Assembly (NCBI GenBank): GCA_040414855.1
Contig: JBEDUQ010000062.1
Coordinates: forward strand, 1-64,000
Source of the DNA: DASVXQ01 sp040414855
GTDB lineage: Bacteria; Actinomycetota; CALGFH01
Length of the DNA: 64,000 bases
Direction of reading: 5' to 3'
The notes beneath the pieces are model-generated. The model saw only the letters and a program-made list of their open reading frames with translations, was not told the DNA's origin and made no database searches. Below, piece by piece: positions 35,049 to 43,935 of the stretch. Numbering within the stretch: the first letter of the stretch is position 1; the number at the start of each line of letters is the position of its first letter. The position numbers were made by a program, and so were the translations under genes.

Positions 35049-36119
35049 CTACCGGAGGCCGATGGCCGAACGCCACCGGTCCAGCGTGGTCATGTTCGCG
35101 ACCGACTCCTCCCACGGCAGCACCGCCGGCGAGCGCGCACCGTCACGGACGAGTTGGCTCACGGCGTCGACCTCGACGCCGTACACGTCCACGCCGGCCG
35201 CGACCTCGATCGTCTCGGGCGGGGCGTCCCACCGCACGACGCGGATGGGCGCTTCCCGCCCGAGCCGGCCCGGCAGCCAGGGCGACGGCACCTCGATCCA
35301 GCCCTCCGACCCGAAGACCCGCACCGAGCTCTGGAGGTTCGCCTGGATCGAGCAGGCCACCCTGGCGAGCAGCCCTCCCTCGAACACGAGGGTCGCGCCG
35401 GTCGAATGATCCACGCCGGTGGGGCCGATCGACCCGGCGGCGGCGACCTCGACCGTCTCGACGACCGGGACTCCGGCGGCCGCGGCCGCGACGAGATGGG
35501 CCATCGAAGTTGTGTAGCAGCCGACGTCGAGGATGCTCCCGCCGCCGAGGTCGCGGACCAGCAGGTAGTTCGAGGGCGATGGGCCGGCGTCGTAACCAAA
35601 GACCGCGTCGACCATGCGAACGTCGCCGATCCGCCCGCTCCGCAGCAGCTCCACGAGGCGGCGGGTCTGCGGATGGCACCGATAGGCGAAAGCCTCCATC
35701 AGGAAGACGTCGTTGCGGCGCGCGGCCTCGACGATCTCCACCGCATCCGCGCGCGACATGCCGATGGGCTTCTCGCAGAGCACGCTCTTGCCGGCGTCGG
35801 CCGCTCTGATCGCCCATTCCCGGTGCAACGGGTGGTGCGTGGCCACGTACACGAGCTCCACGCCCGGGTCCTCCACGACCCCCAGGTAGTCGAGCGCTCG
35901 GGGCGCAGCGTGGGCTCGGGGCGCAGCGTGGGCTCGCGGCGCCCCGTGGGGCAGCGGCTCCGCGAGCTGGGCGGCGAACGCCTCGGCGCGCTCCCGGTCA
36001 CGGCTCCCGACCGCGACCAGCTCGCCGCACCACGACGTCCGCAACGCTTGCGCGATGATCCGCGCGATCTTGCCGGTCCCGAGGATCCCCCAGCGCAGCT
36101 TCTCGCCCGGCTCGCTCAT
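35049..36119 (-). CDS. Gfo/Idh/MocA-family NAD(P)-dependent oxidoreductase
   Basis: A 356-residue sugar or inositol dehydrogenase type enzyme. Rossmann motif LRWGILGTGKIARIIAQAL, the cofactor/catalytic EKP motif (VLCEKPIGMS), MEAFAYRCHPQ and the D-x3-H-like GGGSILDVGCYTTSMAH, which keeps the aspartate but has the expected His replaced by Thr/Met context. An Ala/His/Pro repeat (PRAHAAPRAHAAPRA) around residue 62 comes from an 18-base tandem repeat and inserts into a surface loop of the cofactor domain. ATGA overlap with the upstream cupin gene. Probably oxidises the imported sugar. Confidence 0.87.
   Translation of the reverse strand: MSEPGEKLRWGILGTGKIARIIAQALRTSWCGELVAVGSRDRERAEAFAAQLAEPLPHGAPRAHAAPRAHAAPRALDYLGVVEDPGVELVYVATHHPLHREWAIRAADAGKSVLCEKPIGMSRADAVEIVEAARRNDVFLMEAFAYRCHPQTRRLVELLRSGRIGDVRMVDAVFGYDAGPSPSNYLLVRDLGGGSILDVGCYTTSMAHLVAAAAAGVPVVETVEVAAAGSIGPTGVDHSTGATLVFEGGLLARVACSIQANLQSSVRVFGSEGWIEVPSPWLPGRLGREAPIRVVRWDAPPETIEVAAGVDVYGVEVDAVSQLVRDGARSPAVLPWEESVANMTTLDRWRSAIGLR
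35896..35949 (-). repeat. Three tandem 18-base repeats inside the MocA-type gene
   Basis: Two identical units of GCTCGGGGCGCAGCGTGG (plus strand) followed by a diverged third copy, in frame, adding a repeated A-P-R-A-H-A pattern. Probably expansion by slippage; copy number may vary between strains. Confidence 0.8.
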
Positions 36120-37312
36120 CGCCGGTCGATCATGGGGACGTCGGAGTTCACGTCCGGCCCGAAGAACTTGATGGCGAGCAGCTCGTCGCGCCCGGTGTTG
36201 CGGACCTCCACACCGCCGACGGCCCGGTCGTGCGTGACCAGGAGCTCGTCCAGCTCAGGGTCGCCACCCTGAACGGGCAGGCCCCCGTAGGTCCCCGACC
36301 CCGACCACACCAGGACGTTGTGGACCCCCGCGTCTCTGGCCAGGTACGAGCAGCCGGGACGCACCACCAGCTTCTTGCCGCTGAACTTCCGCGTGTTGTA
36401 GTAGACCCAGAGCTCCTCGCCGCCCTGTTGGCATGACTCCTCGATCAGCAGCGGCGACAGGTGATGGTGCTCGTAGAAATAGGGATCGCCGTTGGCTTCC
36501 CAGTCGATCAGCTCGAGGATGAACCGCTCGCCCTTCGTGTCGCGGTCCGAGGCTCTGACGTCCTTCCAGAGCAGCTCCTTCGAAATGATCATGCCCGCGT
36601 TCAGGGCCTGGAGCATCGCGAACACGTCGGAGTCCTCCTGGAGCTCGATCGTGAGCGCGCTGCCGGGAGCGTGCACGATCCCCGCGGGGATGTGGAACCC
36701 CTGTTCGGGCACCTGCGCGAAGGCGACCGAGTGCTGAAGGATCAGGTCGCTGTTCCAGTCCTCCAGATAGGGCAGGAGCAGCGCGTGGTTGCGCTCCTCC
36801 GCCACCGACGGGTGCACGCCGAGGAAGGACTCCGGATGCGGCCCCATGTCCACTCCCGGGGGGAAGTAATACGCCTCGTCCTTCGGACGGCGACCGACCA
36901 GGGCCGCATGCTGGCTCCGCTGGTGGAGGTGCAACGGGAGCCGGGTGCTGTAGTCGAAGATCTTGGCCAGCCGCCCGAGCCCCTGGTGCGTCGCGGCATA
37001 GGCCTCCCCCATGATCGACGCGGGGTCGGCCTCCACGGCCTCCTTGAGCGTGATCCGGTCCGGGCCGTCGAGCGCCAGGCAGCTGAGCCCTTCCCCATCG
37101 GGGCCGACGCGGTTGTCGGCCTGGGTGGTCGACGCGAGCCAGCGCTCGCAGATCGCCCCACGCTCGCCGAGCTCGTAGGCGTCCTCGGGCAGGCCGAGGC
37201 GCCGCCCGGGCGGCAGAAAGTCCCGGGCCACCCAGGCGGGCGCGAGGCGAAGGATCCCGTTGCCGTCGGACAGCGCCCGCTCGACGGAATCCCGCATCGC
37301 GTCGACGGTCAC
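36116..37312 (-). CDS. Cupin-fold protein, mannose-6-phosphate isomerase-like
   Basis: About 398 residues. Cupin-like segments: LPLHLHQRSQHAALVGRRPKDEAYY (His/Glu metal site), VPEQGFHIPAGIVHAPGSALTIELQEDSD, and a second cupin in the C-terminal half (HHLSPLLIEES; GCSYLARDAGVHNVLVWSGSG). The pattern HxHQ...E...H resembles class I phosphomannose isomerases, but the similarity is partial. Expected role: isomerising a sugar or sugar phosphate in the pathway. GTG start overlaps the stop of the ABC ATPase gene (GTGA) and its own stop overlaps the MocA-type gene, so it is co-translated with the transporter. Confidence 0.65.
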   Translation of the reverse strand: MTVDAMRDSVERALSDGNGILRLAPAWVARDFLPPGRRLGLPEDAYELGERGAICERWLASTTQADNRVGPDGEGLSCLALDGPDRITLKEAVEADPASIMGEAYAATHQGLGRLAKIFDYSTRLPLHLHQRSQHAALVGRRPKDEAYYFPPGVDMGPHPESFLGVHPSVAEERNHALLLPYLEDWNSDLILQHSVAFAQVPEQGFHIPAGIVHAPGSALTIELQEDSDVFAMLQALNAGMIISKELLWKDVRASDRDTKGERFILELIDWEANGDPYFYEHHHLSPLLIEESCQQGGEELWVYYNTRKFSGKKLVVRPGCSYLARDAGVHNVLVWSGSGTYGGLPVQGGDPELDELLVTHDRAVGGVEVRNTGRDELLAIKFFGPDVNSDVPMIDRR

Positions 37313-38565
37313 TGGGACTGACCGCCGTCGGCTCCGATCGACGCGACCTCGCGGTCGCCGTAGATGGCACTGCCGCTCGCCGGGTCGAAGAAGTAGAGCT
37401 TCCTGGCGTCGACGAAGATCTCGCACCGACCACCGGCGCGGGCGGTCGTCTCGGGGCCCGCCCTCGCGACGAAGCTCGTGCGCCGGTCGCTGACCTGCTG
37501 CTTCAGTTCCTCGAGCGCCTCCGCGTCGATGTCGGCGGCCAGCTCTCTGGTGTCCTCCGTGAGCACCGGCGGAGCGTCCACCGAGAAGTGCAGGTACACG
37601 TCCGACCCCATCCCCTCGCGCAGGTCCACGACCACCGGGAACCGGCTCGAAGGGTCGGCCGAGGAGACCAGCGCCGCGTCCTCCAGGTTCTCGGGCCGGA
37701 TGCCAAGGATCACGGTTCGGTCCCGGAACTCGTTCAGGCGGGGACGGGCGGCGACGACCTCGTCCGGGATGCGGAGCTTGTGGCCGCCGAACTCGACCGC
37801 CATGCCTCCATCGGCATCCGAGGAGATGGTGGCCTGGACGAGGTTCATCGCCGGCGAGCCGATGAAGCCCCCGACGAAGAGGTTGGCCGGCGACGAGTAC
37901 AGCTCCTGGGGCGAGGCCACCTGCTGGAGGACGCCGTTCTTCATCACCGCGACCAGGTCGCCGAGCGTCATCGCCTCGGTCTGGTCGTGGGTGACGTAGA
38001 CCGTCGTCACCTGGAGGTCCTGCTGGATACGGAGGATCTCCGCGCGCATCTGCACCCGCAGCTTCGCGTCCAGGTTCGACAGCGGCTCGTCCATAAGGAA
38101 CGCCTGCGGGTTCCGGACGATGGCTCGGCCCATCGCCACGCGTTGTCGCTGCCCGCCCGACAGCTCCCGAGGGCGCTTGTTGAGCAGGCCCTCCAGGTGG
38201 AGGACCCGGGCCGCCTCCTGGACCCGGCGCCGCATCTCGTCGCGCTTGATCTTTCGGATCTTCAGGCTGAGCGCCATGTTCTGGTACACGGTCATGTGCG
38301 GGTACAGGGCGTAGTTCTGGAAGACCATCGCCACGTCGCGCTCGCCGGGAGGCACCTCGTTGACCTCGCGCCCGCCGATCAGGATCCTGCCCCCCGTGAG
38401 GTCCTCGAGGCCCGCGACCATTCGCAGCACGGTCGTCTTGCCGCACCCGGAGGGACCCACCAGCACCATCAGCTTCCCGTCCGGCATCTGGAGGTCCAGG
38501 GTGTGCACCGCCTCCGTGCCGTCCGCGAACACCTTGGTGACGCCCTCGAGCCCGATCTCAGCCAT
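37309..38565 (-). CDS. Sugar ABC transporter ATP-binding protein (UgpC/MsmK type)
   Basis: 418 residues. Walker A GPSGCGKTT, Q-loop VFQNYALYPHMTV, signature LSGGQRQRVAMGRA, Walker B FLMDEPLSNLD and switch His in YVTHDQTEAM. A C-terminal TOBE regulatory region (GIRPENLEDAALV) is slightly longer than usual. Energises import by the two permeases encoded just upstream in the same unit. GGAGG precedes the ATG. Confidence 0.94.
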   Translation of the reverse strand: MAEIGLEGVTKVFADGTEAVHTLDLQMPDGKLMVLVGPSGCGKTTVLRMVAGLEDLTGGRILIGGREVNEVPPGERDVAMVFQNYALYPHMTVYQNMALSLKIRKIKRDEMRRRVQEAARVLHLEGLLNKRPRELSGGQRQRVAMGRAIVRNPQAFLMDEPLSNLDAKLRVQMRAEILRIQQDLQVTTVYVTHDQTEAMTLGDLVAVMKNGVLQQVASPQELYSSPANLFVGGFIGSPAMNLVQATISSDADGGMAVEFGGHKLRIPDEVVAARPRLNEFRDRTVILGIRPENLEDAALVSSADPSSRFPVVVDLREGMGSDVYLHFSVDAPPVLTEDTRELAADIDAEALEELKQQVSDRRTSFVARAGPETTARAGGRCEIFVDARKLYFFDPASGSAIYGDREVASIGADGGQSQ

Positions 38566-38610
38566 GCCAATGCCTCCGGGCTCGGGTCCGCGACGGTCGG
38601 GCCATGATCG

Positions 38611-39522
38611 TCACCCCTTCAGTCCCACGGAGGCGATGCCTCCAATCAGACGCTTTTGCACGAAGAAATAGAGGACGACGCAGGGAAGGATCGTGATCAG
38701 GTTGGCGGCCATCGTCAGGTTCCATGGCGTGTCGGCGCGCGTCACCAGATTGGCCAGCCCGATCGCGACCGTGAATTTCGACTCGTTGTCGAGATAGATG
38801 AGCGGCCCCAGCAGGTTGTTCCAGCTCGCGAGAAAGGTGAAGACCGCGCAGACGGTGATCACCGGAGTCGAGAGCGGCAGGACGATGCGGTAGAAGATCT
38901 GCCAGGTGTTGAGCCCGTCGACCCTGGCCGCGTCGTCGAGGTCTTTCGGGATCGTCCGCATGTATTGCCGGATGAGGAAGATGAAGAACGCCGATCCCGT
39001 GAACGACGGCACGATCAGCGGCAGGTACGAGCCGTACCAGCCGATCTTCACGAAGAACAGGAATTGCGGGACCATCAGCGCCTGCCACGGGATGAGCATC
39101 GTGACGATCAGGACGTAGAAGAGCACCTTGCTGCCGCGGAACCGCAGGCGGGCGAAGGCGAAGCCGACGACCGAACACGACAGGACCACGCCGAGGATGT
39201 TCGCGACCACGATGATCATCGTGTTGATCATGTAGCGCAGGAACGGCATGCTCTCGGTCAGCACCCGGCGGAAATTGTCCCAGTCCCGGAAATGCGTGGG
39301 GAACCACTCCGGCGTCGGCGTGAACACCGGCTCCAGGTCGGGCTTCAGTGCCGCGGTGAGCATCCACGAGACCGGCAGCAGGATGAACATGCACAGTCCC
39401 ACGAGGATGGCGTACATCAGCGTCTTGTAGGCGATCCTGCGGAGCCGGTATTTCACCGGCGCGGGGCCGGTCCGGGACGTCTCGCCGGCGGTGGTCATCT
39501 CGGGAGCCGCAACGGTCTTCAT
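38611..39522 (-). CDS. Sugar ABC transporter permease (MalG type)
   Basis: 303 residues with six predicted membrane helices. The cytoplasmic coupling loop carries the EAA-like motif DLDDAARVDGLNTWQIFYRIVLPLSTP, which contacts the ATPase. First helix: TLMYAILVGLCMFILLPVSWMLTAALK. Second permease of a CUT1-type importer. Begins four bases after the MalF-type gene ends. Confidence 0.93.
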   Translation of the reverse strand: MKTVAAPEMTTAGETSRTGPAPVKYRLRRIAYKTLMYAILVGLCMFILLPVSWMLTAALKPDLEPVFTPTPEWFPTHFRDWDNFRRVLTESMPFLRYMINTMIIVVANILGVVLSCSVVGFAFARLRFRGSKVLFYVLIVTMLIPWQALMVPQFLFFVKIGWYGSYLPLIVPSFTGSAFFIFLIRQYMRTIPKDLDDAARVDGLNTWQIFYRIVLPLSTPVITVCAVFTFLASWNNLLGPLIYLDNESKFTVAIGLANLVTRADTPWNLTMAANLITILPCVVLYFFVQKRLIGGIASVGLKG

Positions 39523-39525
39523 GGC

Positions 39526-40452
39526 TCACCGCTCCCGTTCCGGGTCGTACTCGTAGTAGACCCATCGGCCTGAGGTCCGGAAGATCAGCAGGATCACGGC
39601 CGCGGCGGCCAGGACGAGGAACCAGGCGAGCGCCGAGGCGAACCCGTAGCGGCCGGTCTGAAACGCTTCGCTCCACAGGTTGATGAGATAGAACTGGAGC
39701 GAGTCCCCCAGCCCTCCCCGGCCGCCTCGGGCGAGCACGTAGGCGATGTCGAACACCTGGAACGCGTCGATCAGGCCCGTCAGCAGGACGAACAGCAGTG
39801 TCGGCGAGAGCATCGGGAGGGTGACGTAGCGGAACCGCTGGATGGGACCGGCTCCGTCGAGCAGCGCCGCCTCGTAGAGCTGGGCCGGGATGTTCTGGAG
39901 GCCGGCGAGGTAGATGATCGCCCCACCCCCGATCCCCCAGAGACCCACCAGCACGACCGAGGGCACCGCCCACGTCGGGCTGTCGAGCCACCGTGGCGGG
40001 TCGCTCACGCCCATCGCCCGGAGCACCTCGTTGACGGCGCCGGCGTCGGGGTTCAGGAGCGCGACCCACAGCACCGCCACCGCGACCCCGCTGAGCACGG
40101 ACGGCACGAACAGGATCGTCCGGAAGAGGTTGATGCCTCGGATCTTCAGGTTCAGCAGCAGCGACAGGAGCAGGCCGCAGACGAGGTAGAGCGGCACCGA
40201 GAGCGCCATGTATTTCAGCGTCACCCTGACCGAGACCCAGAAGACCCGGTCGTCGAACAGCATTTCCCGGTAGTTTCCGAGCCCGACCCAGTGCGGGCTG
40301 GAGATGATGTCCCACTCGCTGAGGCTGAGGATGAGCGACGCGATGATCGGAATCAGCCAAAAGGCGGCGAGACCAATCAACCAGGGCGACAGGAACAGGT
40401 ATGCGGCGCGCTGCTCCCTCCGCTCCATCAGCCCCTTCCGTGCGGTCTTCAT
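39526..40452 (-). CDS. Sugar ABC transporter permease (MalF type)
   Basis: 308 residues, six helices, starting MERREQRAAYLFLSPWLIGLAAFWLIPI after a short basic stretch. Coupling motif QLYEAALLDGAGPIQRFRYVTLPMLSPTL. First gene of the transporter unit; operator D lies about 43 bases upstream of its ATG. AAGGAG lies 11 bases before the start. Confidence 0.93.
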   Translation of the reverse strand: MKTARKGLMERREQRAAYLFLSPWLIGLAAFWLIPIIASLILSLSEWDIISSPHWVGLGNYREMLFDDRVFWVSVRVTLKYMALSVPLYLVCGLLLSLLLNLKIRGINLFRTILFVPSVLSGVAVAVLWVALLNPDAGAVNEVLRAMGVSDPPRWLDSPTWAVPSVVLVGLWGIGGGAIIYLAGLQNIPAQLYEAALLDGAGPIQRFRYVTLPMLSPTLLFVLLTGLIDAFQVFDIAYVLARGGRGGLGDSLQFYLINLWSEAFQTGRYGFASALAWFLVLAAAAVILLIFRTSGRWVYYEYDPERER

Positions 40453-40495
40453 CTCCTCAGGGGCTCCTTCCGCGCGGTGCCGACGCCAGCTAGGA

Positions 40496-40509
40496 TGGTA
40501 ACGTTCTCA
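40496..40509 (-). promoter_or_regulatory. LacI-type operator, site D
   Basis: On the minus strand TGAGAACGTTACCA, 13 of 14 matches to the island consensus, in the gap between the permease gene and the divergent intact LacI gene. It can therefore control the transporter unit and the regulator/kinase unit. The end of the site forms TACCAT, a possible -10 for the permease unit. Confidence 0.75.
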
Positions 40510-40644
40510 GATCAGGGCCGTAAAGCCGGCCGCGCCGGGGAGGACGAGGGCATATATCGCTTGACCGACCATCTTGCTAGGGCAAGCATGAGCCTCGACC
40601 AATGGCGCGAGTCGCTCGGTCTCGCCTAACGGCACGGAGTAGCG

Positions 40645-41667
40645 GTGGCAACGATCGCGGATGTGGCGAAGCGGGCGGGAGTGTCGGTCGCGACGGCTGG
40701 CCGTGCGCTGTCCGGGCAGGGCTACGTAGGAAAGGCGACCCGCCAGCGGGTGCTGGAGGCCGCCGAGGAACTCGAGTACGTGCCGAACCGCATCGCTCGG
40801 AGCCTCAGGCTCCGCAGCACGAAGATGCTGGGGCTGCTGATCGCGGATGTCGAGAACTCCTTCTACTCGGCGATCGCCAAGAACGTCGAATCCGTCGCCA
40901 GACAGGGCGGGTACCAGGTCGTTCTCTGCAACTCCAGCGACGATCCCAAGGAAGAGCGGGAGCACCTCGAGTTGCTCGAGGAGATCCGCGTGGACGGCGT
41001 CATCATCACGCCGACTCCACGCAACCGCCGCTGGCTGGAACGGCTCAGAGACCAGGACATCGTCATCGTCCAGATCGACCGAAAGGTCGACCGGTTAAAC
41101 GCCGACGCGATCCTGGTCGACAATGAGCGGGCCGCCGCCGGCGCCGTCGCCCACCTGATCGCGGCCGGCCACACCCAGATCGGGATCATGACCGGCCCGC
41201 TGGACGTGACCACCGCGAAGCTCCGGCTCGCCGGATACCGGCGGGCCATGAAGGAGCACGGGATCCCGATCCGGCCGGAGCTCATCCGCGCCGGGTCCTT
41301 CCGGAGCGATCACGCCATCAAGGACGCCGACGCGCTCCTGAAGGTGGACCAGCCTCCCACGGCGATCTTCGCCGCCAACAACATTCTCGCGGAAGCGCTC
41401 CTCACGTCGATGGGCGAGATGGGCCTGACGGTGCCCAAGGACCTGTCGCTGGTCGCGTTCGACGACACGCCGTGGATGAGCATGGTGCACCCACCCCTCA
41501 CGGCCGTCCGCCAGCCTGTCGCCGAGATGGCGCGGAGCGCCGCCGAGCTCCTGCTCCGACGGCTCCGGAGCGGCCCGGGCGAACCCACGACCGTCCTGTT
41601 CGACTCGGAGCTGGTCGTCCGGGGATCGGTCGCCACGCTCGCGCGGCGGAGGAGGGCCACCTCATGA
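40645..41667 (+). CDS. LacI-family transcriptional regulator (intact)
   Basis: 340 residues. N-terminal LacI helix-turn-helix TIADVAKRAGVSVATAGRALSG with hinge region NRIARSLRLRSTKMLGLLIADVENSFYS; periplasmic-binding-like sensor with PPTAIFAANNILAEALL, DLSLVAFDDTPWMSMVHPPLTAVRQP. GTG start with GGAG upstream, and the HTH begins at residue 2. It is the best candidate to bind the four TGAGAACGTTATCA sites. Its stop overlaps the kinase start (ATGA), so regulator and kinase are one unit. The broken paralogue near 34.2-35.0 kb is its close relative. Confidence 0.93.
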   Translation: MATIADVAKRAGVSVATAGRALSGQGYVGKATRQRVLEAAEELEYVPNRIARSLRLRSTKMLGLLIADVENSFYSAIAKNVESVARQGGYQVVLCNSSDDPKEEREHLELLEEIRVDGVIITPTPRNRRWLERLRDQDIVIVQIDRKVDRLNADAILVDNERAAAGAVAHLIAAGHTQIGIMTGPLDVTTAKLRLAGYRRAMKEHGIPIRPELIRAGSFRSDHAIKDADALLKVDQPPTAIFAANNILAEALLTSMGEMGLTVPKDLSLVAFDDTPWMSMVHPPLTAVRQPVAEMARSAAELLLRRLRSGPGEPTTVLFDSELVVRGSVATLARRRRATS

Positions 41668-43151
41668 CGGTTGCGGTCGGGGTCGACGTCGGCACGACCG
41701 GCGCGCGCGGCGTCGCCGTGGACGAAACCGGAGAGGTCGTGGCCACCGCGACCAGCTCCTACGAGCTCCGAACGCCGCGGCCGCTCTGGACGGAGCAGGA
41801 CCCGGCGGACTGGTGGAGCGGAGTCGAGGTCGTCCTCGGTCGCCTGGCTGGCGAGCTTGGCTCCAGGATCGTCGGGGTCGGGCTCACCGGCCAGATGCAC
41901 GGGGCGGTGTTCCTGGACAGCGCGCACCAGGTGATCCGGCCCGCCCTGCTCTGGAACGACCAGCGGACCGGGAAGCAGTGCGCTGAGATATCGGAGCGCA
42001 TCGGTGCCGAGCGCCTCGCGCGCATCACCGGCAATCCGGCGCTCACCGGGTTCCAGGCACCCAAGGTCCTCTGGCTTCGGGAAGAGGAGCCGGAGCGCTA
42101 CGCCCGCGTCGCCCACGTGCTGCTGCCCAAGGACTATGCGCGCCTGCGCCTCACCGGCGAGCTCGCGACCGACGCCTCGGACGCCGCCGGCACGCTGTTC
42201 CTGGACCTGCGGGAGCGGAGCTGGTCGGAGGTGATCCTGGAGGCGCTGGAGATCCCATCGGCGTGGCTGCCCGAGGTGTACGAGAGCCCGGAGCCGACGG
42301 GAACCGTGTCGGCCGGGGTCGCCTCCGCGCTGGGGCTGCGACCGGGGATGCCGGTGGCAGCCGGGGGCGGCGACAACGCCGCGGCGGCGATCGGGACCGC
42401 CATCGTCGACGAGGGCGTCCTGAGCAGCTCGATCGGCACCAGCGGCGTGCTCTTCGCCCACACCGAGACCGCCTCCCCCGATCCGTCAGGTCGCATTCAC
42501 GCGTTCTGCCACGCCGTCCCGGGCAAGAGCTGCCTTCTCGGGGTGACCCTCTCGGCCGGAGGCTCCCTGCGATGGTGGCGCGACGTGACCGGGCTGGACT
42601 ACGACGCCCTGGTCGGCGAGGCCGCCTCCGTCGGTCCGGGCGCCGAGGGCCTGATCTTCCTTCCGTACCTCACCGGCGAGCGCACCCCGCACCTCGACCC
42701 CGAGGCCCGGGGCATGTTCTTTGGGCTGACCGCGCGCCACACCAGGGCCCACATGACCAGGGCGCTGCTGGAAGGCGTGCTGTTCAGCCTGCGCGACGCG
42801 CTCGAGATCATGCGCGAGCTGGGGGTCCGGCCCGCCACCGTGATCGCGACCGGGGGCGGGAGCTCGTCGCCGCTGTGGCTGCGACTCCAGGCGGACGTCT
42901 ACGGGACCGTCATCCGCCGCACGGTGATCCAGGAGGGAGCCGCCTACGGCGCGGCGCTGCTTGGTCACGTCGCCGCCGGGACCTTCGCGTCGGTCGACGA
43001 AGCGGTCCAGGTCGTGCGAACACTCCAAGAGGTCACCGAGCCGGACCCGCGGGCGGTCGGGATCTACGACGCCGTGTTCGAGGTCTACCGCGCACTCTAC
43101 GCACGCACCGACGACCTGATGCACAGAGTCACCACCGCCGCGGTCGACTGA
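41664..43151 (+). CDS. xylB: Xylulokinase-like FGGY-family carbohydrate kinase
   Basis: About 495 residues. FGGY motifs: N-terminal phosphate-binding VGVDVGTTGARGVAVDETG, substrate-site GLTGQMHGAVFLD (the QMHG of xylulokinases) and ALLWNDQR, GTSGVLFAHTE, FLPYLTGERTPHLDP and ATP-site VIATGGGSSSPLWLRLQADVYG. Phosphorylates a ketopentose such as D-xylulose; other ketoses are possible. ATG overlaps the LacI stop. The end overlaps by 23 bases the convergent acetyltransferase gene. It identifies a pentose or ketose as a pathway intermediate. Confidence 0.88.
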   Translation: MTVAVGVDVGTTGARGVAVDETGEVVATATSSYELRTPRPLWTEQDPADWWSGVEVVLGRLAGELGSRIVGVGLTGQMHGAVFLDSAHQVIRPALLWNDQRTGKQCAEISERIGAERLARITGNPALTGFQAPKVLWLREEEPERYARVAHVLLPKDYARLRLTGELATDASDAAGTLFLDLRERSWSEVILEALEIPSAWLPEVYESPEPTGTVSAGVASALGLRPGMPVAAGGGDNAAAAIGTAIVDEGVLSSSIGTSGVLFAHTETASPDPSGRIHAFCHAVPGKSCLLGVTLSAGGSLRWWRDVTGLDYDALVGEAASVGPGAEGLIFLPYLTGERTPHLDPEARGMFFGLTARHTRAHMTRALLEGVLFSLRDALEIMRELGVRPATVIATGGGSSSPLWLRLQADVYGTVIRRTVIQEGAAYGAALLGHVAAGTFASVDEAVQVVRTLQEVTEPDPRAVGIYDAVFEVYRALYARTDDLMHRVTTAAVD

Positions 43152-43737
43152 CCGACCTGCCGGGGGAATTTGGCGACCGAGCCAGCACCGACTCGCCAGC
43201 TTGCAGGAACTCGGAGGCGAGCAGGTCCATGAACACGGCGTCGTAGCGGCGCCCCATGGTCACCCCGGCGCTGCGGCGGCGCCCGATCTCGCGGAAACCG
43301 ACCTTGGTGTAGACCCGGATCGCCCGGTGGTTCCACGCAGCGACGCCGAGCATGATGTTGTGCAGGCCGAGCATGGTAAAGCCCCAGTCCAGCGTGAGCC
43401 GGGTCGCCTCGGTGCCCAGCCCCCGGTCCCGCCGCTCGCCCAAGTTGATCCCGAAGTCGGCGCTGCCGTTGCGGTGGTCGATGCGAAACAGCGTGCTCCA
43501 GCCGATCGGCGCTTGGTCGGCGCGGTCGTAGATGGTGAAGTCGCAGAAGTCCGGCTTGCCGCTGCGACCGGCGAAGTACTCACGCTGTGCCTCCAGTGTG
43601 TACGGGATGACCAAGCCGTTGGCGGTGGCGGCCTCCAGGTCGTTCTCCCAGCGCTGGTAGTTCGCAACCAGGTCCATCCGCAGCGGTCCGAGCGCGACCC
43701 GCTCCCCTTCGACTACGTACTCGGGCTGCTCGTCCAC
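43129..43737 (-). CDS. GNAT-family N-acetyltransferase
   Basis: About 202 residues of the RimJ/RimL-like GNAT type: ALGPLRMDLVANYQRWENDL, FTIYDRADQAPIGWSTLFRID, acetyl-CoA loop LGERRDRGLGTEATRLTLDWGF (R-x-x-G-x-G/A-like) and VAAWNHRAIRVYTKVGFREIGR. Uses acetyl-CoA to modify an amine substrate, unknown here. The GTG at 43,737 is chosen because AGGAGGAGG lies seven bases upstream; a longer frame starts with TTG 26 codons earlier without such a site. Confidence 0.85.
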   Translation of the reverse strand: MDEQPEYVVEGERVALGPLRMDLVANYQRWENDLEAATANGLVIPYTLEAQREYFAGRSGKPDFCDFTIYDRADQAPIGWSTLFRIDHRNGSADFGINLGERRDRGLGTEATRLTLDWGFTMLGLHNIMLGVAAWNHRAIRVYTKVGFREIGRRRSAGVTMGRRYDAVFMDLLASEFLQAGESVLARSPNSPGRSVSRPRRW

Positions 43738-43935
43738 GTCGATACCTCCTCCTGGGCGGAGCGGATTCATCGGGACCCCGACCGAGATCTGCCGACGAAG
43801 CGACACCTTCACCAAGACACCGCACTGATATCAGCGTCTCACTGAATCCGCTCCATGCGGGTCACAGCCTCGCCGCCGAAGGAGATTCAGCTCGGGGGCG
43901 TACGGCGTCAGCGCTTTGCGCCGGACGCTGGTCGG

